From: an uncultured Bacteroidota bacterium
Lineage (GTDB): Bacteria > Bacteroidota > Bacteroidia > Flavobacteriales > Flavobacteriaceae
Assembly (NCBI GenBank): GCA_902554655.1
Contig: CACDPE010000007.1
Span: forward strand, 1 to 47,737
Direction of reading: 5' to 3'
DNA: 47,737 nt
A model generated the notes under the pieces. That model made no database searches. It had not been told where the DNA came from and was given only the letters and a program-made list of their open reading frames with translations. A program made the position numbers and the translations under genes. Of the stretch, positions 44,915 through 47,737 are shown piece after piece; the first letter of the stretch is position 1, and each line of letters opens with the position of its first letter.

Positions 44915-46144
44915 ATGTCTGATGAAAATTTATCATGTTCCTTTTGTGGAATAAGTAAAGTACAAACTAAAATTCTTGTAGCTGGCGAAGATGCTCATAT
45001 TTGTGATCAATGTATTGAACAAGCCTATTCTATTCTTAATCATCAAGCACAAACCAAAGAAATTAAGTCAAATGATGATATATCACATTTAAATCCAAAA
45101 TTGATCAAGAAATTCTTGGATGATTATGTTGTTGGTCAGGAATATTCAAAAAAAGTAATTTCTGTTTGTGTATATAATCATTATAAGAGAATTAATCAGG
45201 AAGCGATAAACGATAATCTTGATATTGAAAAAAGTAATGTAATAATTGCCGGTCCAACAGGAACGGGTAAGACATTAATAGCTAAAACTATTGCTAAGAT
45301 GTTAGATGTTCCCATAGCAATTGTCGATGCCACTGTATTAACCGAGGCAGGTTATGTTGGAGAAGATGTTGAAAATATTTTAACAAGACTCTTACAAGCT
45401 GCAGATTATAATATTGAAAAAGCTGAAAAAGGAATAATTTTTATTGATGAAATAGATAAAATATCAAGAAAATCAGATAACCCATCTATTACAAGAGATG
45501 TTTCTGGTGAAGGTGTCCAACAAGCATTATTGAAGTTAATGGAGGGTACTGTAGTAAATGTTCCCCCTAAAGGAGGAAGAAAACATCCAGATCAAAACTT
45601 TATTAAATTAAATACCTCTAATATATTATTCATTGCAGGTGGAGCTTTTGATGGAATTGAAAGAATAATTAACAGCAGATTAAACATGAGTTCAGTTGGA
45701 TTTAAAAACTCAAAATTAAAAGCTAAAATTGATGATAGTACAATTATTTCAAATATAAAGCCTAATGATCTGAAAGACTTTGGTTTAATTCCAGAAATAC
45801 TAGGTAGGCTTCCAGTTCTTACTTATATGCTTGAATTAGATGCTAAGACACTAAGAAGAATTCTTACTGAACCAAAAAATGCTTTAACAAAACAATATGT
45901 ACGTCTTTTTGAAATAGATAATATTAAACTGACTTTCACAAATGAAGCTTTAGATTATATCGTAGAAAAAGCTGTTGAATTTAAACTAGGAGCTAGAGGG
46001 CTTAGATCTATATGTGAAACAATTTTAATTGATGATATGTTTAACCTTCCTGGATCAAAAACAAAAAAGCTAATTGTTGACAAAAGCTATATTGTATCAA
46101 AATTAGATGACACAAATTTTACTGATTTAAAAGAAGCTTCTTAA
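44915..46144 (+). CDS. clpX: ATP-dependent Clp protease ATP-binding subunit ClpX
   Basis: 409 residues, full length. The N-terminal zinc domain has CSFC and CDQC. The AAA+ module shows GPTGTGKT (Walker A), IIFIDEIDK (Walker B) and [13 protein letters not shown] within SSVGFKNSK is the position of the ClpP-docking IGF loop, so the protein is built to work with ClpP although the adjacent clpP is broken. It unfolds tagged substrates such as SsrA-labelled proteins. Its TAA stop shares a TTAA palindrome with the GH3 gene. Confidence 0.96.
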   Translation: MSDENLSCSFCGISKVQTKILVAGEDAHICDQCIEQAYSILNHQAQTKEIKSNDDISHLNPKLIKKFLDDYVVGQEYSKKVISVCVYNHYKRINQEAINDNLDIEKSNVIIAGPTGTGKTLIAKTIAKMLDVPIAIVDATVLTEAGYVGEDVENILTRLLQAADYNIEKAEKGIIFIDEIDKISRKSDNPSITRDVSGEGVQQALLKLMEGTVVNVPPKGGRKHPDQNFIKLNTSNILFIAGGAFDGIERIINSRLNMSSVGFKNSKLKAKIDDSTIISNIKPNDLKDFGLIPEILGRLPVLTYMLELDAKTLRRILTEPKNALTKQYVRLFEIDNIKLTFTNEALDYIVEKAVEFKLGARGLRSICETILIDDMFNLPGSKTKKLIVDKSYIVSKLDDTNFTDLKEAS

Positions 46145-47649
46145 TTTATTTCTAGTAATTCCTCAAAGAAGATTCTGTCGTTAGATAATCTAGGTACTTT
46201 ATTTTGTCCACCTAACTTATTTTTCTTTTTTAACCAGTCATAAAATAAATTTTTTCTTCCTAAATATAATTTAGGAATGTCTAATGTTATGTTTTTAAAC
46301 CTCTTTGCTTTGTAGTCCGTATTAATTTTTTGGATTTCAAAATCTAAATCTTCAATAAATTTTTTAAAATTTTTAGGTTCCTTAGAAAATTCAATCATCC
46401 ACTCATGTTTGCCTTTTTTTCCAGATTTCATGAATTTAGGAGCAACGGTGTAGTCAACAATTTTACATTGATGAACTTCAATAACCTTCTCAAGGGCATT
46501 TTCAACATTATCTATAATAACTTCTTCACCAAAAGTATTTATATAATGTTTTGTTCTACCTGATACGATAATTCTATAAGGATTTAAAGAAGTAAACTTG
46601 ACAGTATCACCAATTTTATATCTCCACAGTCCTGAATTAGTAGTAATTAGCATTGCATAATTGATTCCTAGTTCAACTTGAGATAAATCAATTACTTTTT
46701 CTTTTTTATTACCATCATCTATAGAAATAAACTCATAAAAAATACCATAATCTAACATCAATAGTAAATCATTTCTATCATTTGAGTCTTGAATTGCAAA
46801 AAACCCTTCAGATGCATTATAAATTTCATAAAATTTAAATCCTTCATTAGATATAATATTTTCAAATTCATTTCTATATGGATTAAAACTTACACCACCA
46901 TGAAAGTATACTTCCAGGTTATTCCAGATTTCATCAATATATTTTTTTCCAGTCCTTTCAAGAAGTTTATTTAAAAGAGTAAGCATCCATGAAGGAACTC
47001 CAGCTAAACTTCTTACGTCTTCATTTAGAGTACCTTCAATTATAGCTTCAATTTTTTCATCCCATTTATCCATCAGAGAAATAGAATTATTTGGAGTACT
47101 TATAATCTCTGCCCAAACAGGAAGATTATCGATTAAAATTGCAGATAAATCACCAAAGTAGTTGTTATTATTTTCATAAATTTTTCTACTTCCACCAAGT
47201 CTTAATGATTTTCCTGAAAATATATTTGAATTCTCATTATTGTTAATATAGAGACATAACATATCCTTACCAGCCTTAAAATGACAATCTTCTAGTGCAG
47301 AGTTACTAACAGGAATAAATTTACTTTTTGAATTAGTTGTCCCACTTGATTGGGCAAACCATTTAATATTTTCACTACAAAAAATATTTTGCTCACCCTT
47401 AATTGTCCTATCTATGTAATCAAAAAATTCTTCATAGGTTCTTGCAGGCACTCTATCAGAAAAATCTTTATAACTATTTATTGATTTAAAATCATATTGT
47501 TTACCAATAAAAGTATCCTTAGATTGATTAACTAGTTTTTTTAGTACTTCGTTTTGAACCTCATGAGGATACTTCATAAATAATTCAATTTGATGAATTC
47601 TTTTTTTTAGCATCCATGAAACGACCGTATTGAATAATGAAAATGGCAT
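46141..47649 (-). CDS. GH3-family (auxin-responsive promoter-like) acyl-adenylating protein
   Basis: 502 residues. The start MPFSLFNTVVSWMLKKRIHQ matches Bacteroidota GH3 proteins. FAQSSGTTNSKSKFIP is the ATP/phosphate-binding loop, YEIYNASEGFFAIQD the acyl-substrate region and GRTKHYINTFGEE the hinge. Plant GH3 enzymes join amino acids to carboxylic hormones by an adenylate intermediate; bacterial substrates are unknown. In flavobacteria this gene is often near DUF2797, as here, with clpPX between them. It is convergent with clpX. Confidence 0.9.
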   Translation of the reverse strand: MPFSLFNTVVSWMLKKRIHQIELFMKYPHEVQNEVLKKLVNQSKDTFIGKQYDFKSINSYKDFSDRVPARTYEEFFDYIDRTIKGEQNIFCSENIKWFAQSSGTTNSKSKFIPVSNSALEDCHFKAGKDMLCLYINNNENSNIFSGKSLRLGGSRKIYENNNNYFGDLSAILIDNLPVWAEIISTPNNSISLMDKWDEKIEAIIEGTLNEDVRSLAGVPSWMLTLLNKLLERTGKKYIDEIWNNLEVYFHGGVSFNPYRNEFENIISNEGFKFYEIYNASEGFFAIQDSNDRNDLLLMLDYGIFYEFISIDDGNKKEKVIDLSQVELGINYAMLITTNSGLWRYKIGDTVKFTSLNPYRIIVSGRTKHYINTFGEEVIIDNVENALEKVIEVHQCKIVDYTVAPKFMKSGKKGKHEWMIEFSKEPKNFKKFIEDLDFEIQKINTDYKAKRFKNITLDIPKLYLGRKNLFYDWLKKKNKLGGQNKVPRLSNDRIFFEELLEIN

Positions 47650-47679
47650 ATATTTATATGATAAAATTAATACAAAAAA

Positions 47680-47737
47680 ATGTTTACAGGAGTTTTAAAT
47701 AAGATGAGATCAGAAATTAGTGATTCGGTAACTTATT
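47680..47737 (+). CDS. start of an unidentified gene (cut by window edge)
   Basis: An open frame begins at ATG 47680 (MFTGVLNKMRSEISDSVTY) or at an in-frame ATG 24 bases later (47704), which has AGGAG about 12 bases upstream. Only 19 codons are visible, too few to identify a family. It is divergent from the GH3 gene. Confidence 0.45.
   Translation, partial: MFTGVLNKMRSEISDSVTY

Noticed and set aside
1-47737. CRISPR array, prophage, insertion sequence or rRNA operon
   Set aside because: No regularly spaced repeats, no transposase, integrase or phage structural genes, and no rRNA-like sequence were seen on either strand.

Overview
The window is AT-rich, densely coded DNA from a Bacteroidota chromosome, most likely an uncultivated marine flavobacterium (Flavobacteriales). 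The evidence is a DNA polymerase III alpha subunit with an N-terminal proofreading exonuclease, a mevalonate-pathway HMG-CoA reductase next to a GYDIA-type GHMP kinase, a GH3-family protein beside a DUF2797 gene, TonB-dependent uptake, and promoters fitting the Bacteroidota TTG-N19-TAnnTTTG pattern. There are no rRNA genes, insertion sequences, phage genes or CRISPR arrays, and no gene-free stretch longer than 300 bases.

Region 1 (1-8295, minus strand) is a six-gene catabolic operon. In transcription order it encodes a lipoprotein sulfatase, a sugar-type nucleotidyltransferase, a sodium/solute symporter, a NagB-PIG-L fusion (amino-sugar deaminase plus deacetylase-like domain), CutC and a POT-family transporter cut by the window edge. 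Region 2 (8343-10554, plus) holds HMG-CoA reductase and its GHMP kinase partner. It is followed by a perfect 13-bp hairpin and, just before it, a sigma-54-like element that could drive an orphan small RNA.

Region 3 (10674-25127) is the main accessory block. A true formylglycine-generating enzyme (both active-site cysteines visible) sits divergent to a ten-gene plus-strand operon: a two-subunit DUF4212/SSS symporter, an alpha/beta esterase, an SGNH esterase lipoprotein, a PSCyt1-DUF1549-DUF1553 cytochrome-like protein, a DUF1501 protein, a cysteine-less SUMF1 protein, a hydroxypyruvate-isomerase-like protein, a Gfo/Idh/MocA oxidoreductase and a GH109-like protein. Four of these carry twin-arginine signals. 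A second sulfatase lipoprotein closes the block. Together the genes suggest desulfation, deacylation and oxidative or NAD-dependent cleavage of a sulfated, possibly amino-sugar-containing glycan, with symporter uptake. There is no SusC/SusD pair, so it is not a canonical polysaccharide utilization locus.

Region 4 (25186-47737) is mostly housekeeping. It contains tRNA-Asp, trxA, dnaE, and a tight rpsP-rimM-rluF run that continues into a TonB receptor and an FAD oxidoreductase. These are followed by a serine hydrolase lipoprotein, a dipeptide epimerase and an unknown membrane protein. Next come an endonuclease/phosphatase-family protein, tRNA-Leu, tRNA-Gly, mutS, a SpoU methyltransferase, folK, a queuosine-precursor transporter, a DUF2797 fragment, a clpP fragment, clpX and a GH3 protein.

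The most striking structural anomaly is at about 44,522-44,526. The 5' parts of the divergently oriented DUF2797 and clpP genes are both missing, and the two remnants are fused head to head across a few shared bases. This is either a real deletion that removes an intact ClpP from this locus or an assembly/amplification chimera.
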